From contig VBKY01000652.1 in assembly GCA_005879255.1 (NCBI GenBank), positions 1-5,008 on the forward strand: 5,008 bases of DNA, written 5' to 3'. Of this stretch, positions 4,861-5,008 are shown one piece after another. The stretch comes from Deltaproteobacteria bacterium (GTDB lineage Bacteria > Desulfobacterota_B > Binatia > UBA9968). The notes under the pieces are model-generated. The model saw nothing but the letters and a program-made list of their open reading frames with translations, had not been told where the DNA came from and did no database searches. Numbering within the stretch: position 1 is the stretch's first letter; every line of letters begins with the position of its first letter. The position numbers were made by a program, and so were the translations under genes.

Positions 4861-5008
4861 ATGAGAACCGTAACTTTTCTGAAGTCGCTATCGCGAATTG
4901 CGGCGATTTTTCTAATCGTAGGAAGCGTCGTGCACGCCGCCGCTCCGAGCTCCGGCAGCACTCCGACGGGCAAAGCCACGTTTGCCGGCGGCTGTTTTTG
5001 GTGTATGG
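4861..5008 (+). CDS. msrA: Peptide-methionine (S)-S-oxide reductase MsrA, exported, 5' part
   Basis: The gene is cut by the right window edge after 49 codons. It starts at ATG 4861 behind GGAGGA. Residues 1-27 form an export signal: basic MRTVTFLKSLSR, hydrophobic IAAIFLIVGSVV, then HAAA as the likely cleavage region. A short Ser/Thr/Gly linker precedes ATFAGGCFWCM, the MsrA active-site motif. The catalytic Cys is residue 45 (codon 4993-4995) and Cys48 follows in GCFWC. MsrA reduces methionine-S-sulfoxide in oxidised proteins; this one would work in the periplasm or be membrane-anchored. Recycling of the catalytic Cys needs thioredoxin-like partners or fused MsrB domains, which could lie beyond the edge. 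Upstream is transposase debris, so it probably has its own promoter. Identification rests on the motif alone but is strong. Confidence 0.88.
   Translation, partial: MRTVTFLKSLSRIAAIFLIVGSVVHAAAPSSGSTPTGKATFAGGCFWCM

Overview
The window looks like accessory chromosome of a fairly high-GC environmental bacterium. Three things suggest this: a solute-binding protein of the expanded NMT1/SsuA-like kind, an exported Gram-negative-style MsrA, and several remnants of REP-associated tyrosine transposases (RAYTs) with short repeats around them. This combination is common in soil and groundwater lineages such as Desulfobacterota-like, NC10 or Rokubacteria-like groups. That assignment is inference from protein flavour only.

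Layout. Position 3-557 (+) is the 3' part of an alpha/beta hydrolase whose nucleophile position reads Ala. Position 613-1100 is a decayed RAYT-type element on the minus strand: an internally deleted, frameshifted transposase between inverted terminal repeats. An intact aldo/keto reductase (1126-1965, -) follows. It is clearly lower in GC than the hydrolase and the binding-protein gene, and a pair of ~40-bp same-orientation repeats brackets it (991-1029 and 2129-2168). Position 1966-2402 has no gene but holds the second of those repeats, a TTGAAC array (2180-2243) and the first copy of a different 37-bp repeat. An orphan periplasmic binding protein gene (2403-3374, +) is bracketed in turn by the two copies of that 37-bp repeat (2320-2356 and 3517-3553). 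Position 3375-3610 is noncoding and repeat-bearing. From 3611 to 4668 everything is on the minus strand and mostly damaged: a small unrecognised gene broken by a one-base frameshift (3611-3864), a short PRC-barrel domain gene that appears to have lost its N-terminus (4025-4258), and a second RAYT remnant that keeps only its N-terminal third (about 4455-4668). The window ends in the start of an exported methionine sulfoxide reductase A (4861-5008, +, cut by the window edge).

The genes do not form a pathway or an operon. Each sits alone between repeats or transposase debris. The most notable structural pattern is two successive repeat-gene-repeat modules with related palindromic repeats, next to two RAYT remnants. 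I see no CRISPR array, tRNA, rRNA, toxin-antitoxin pair or convincing new multi-gene system.
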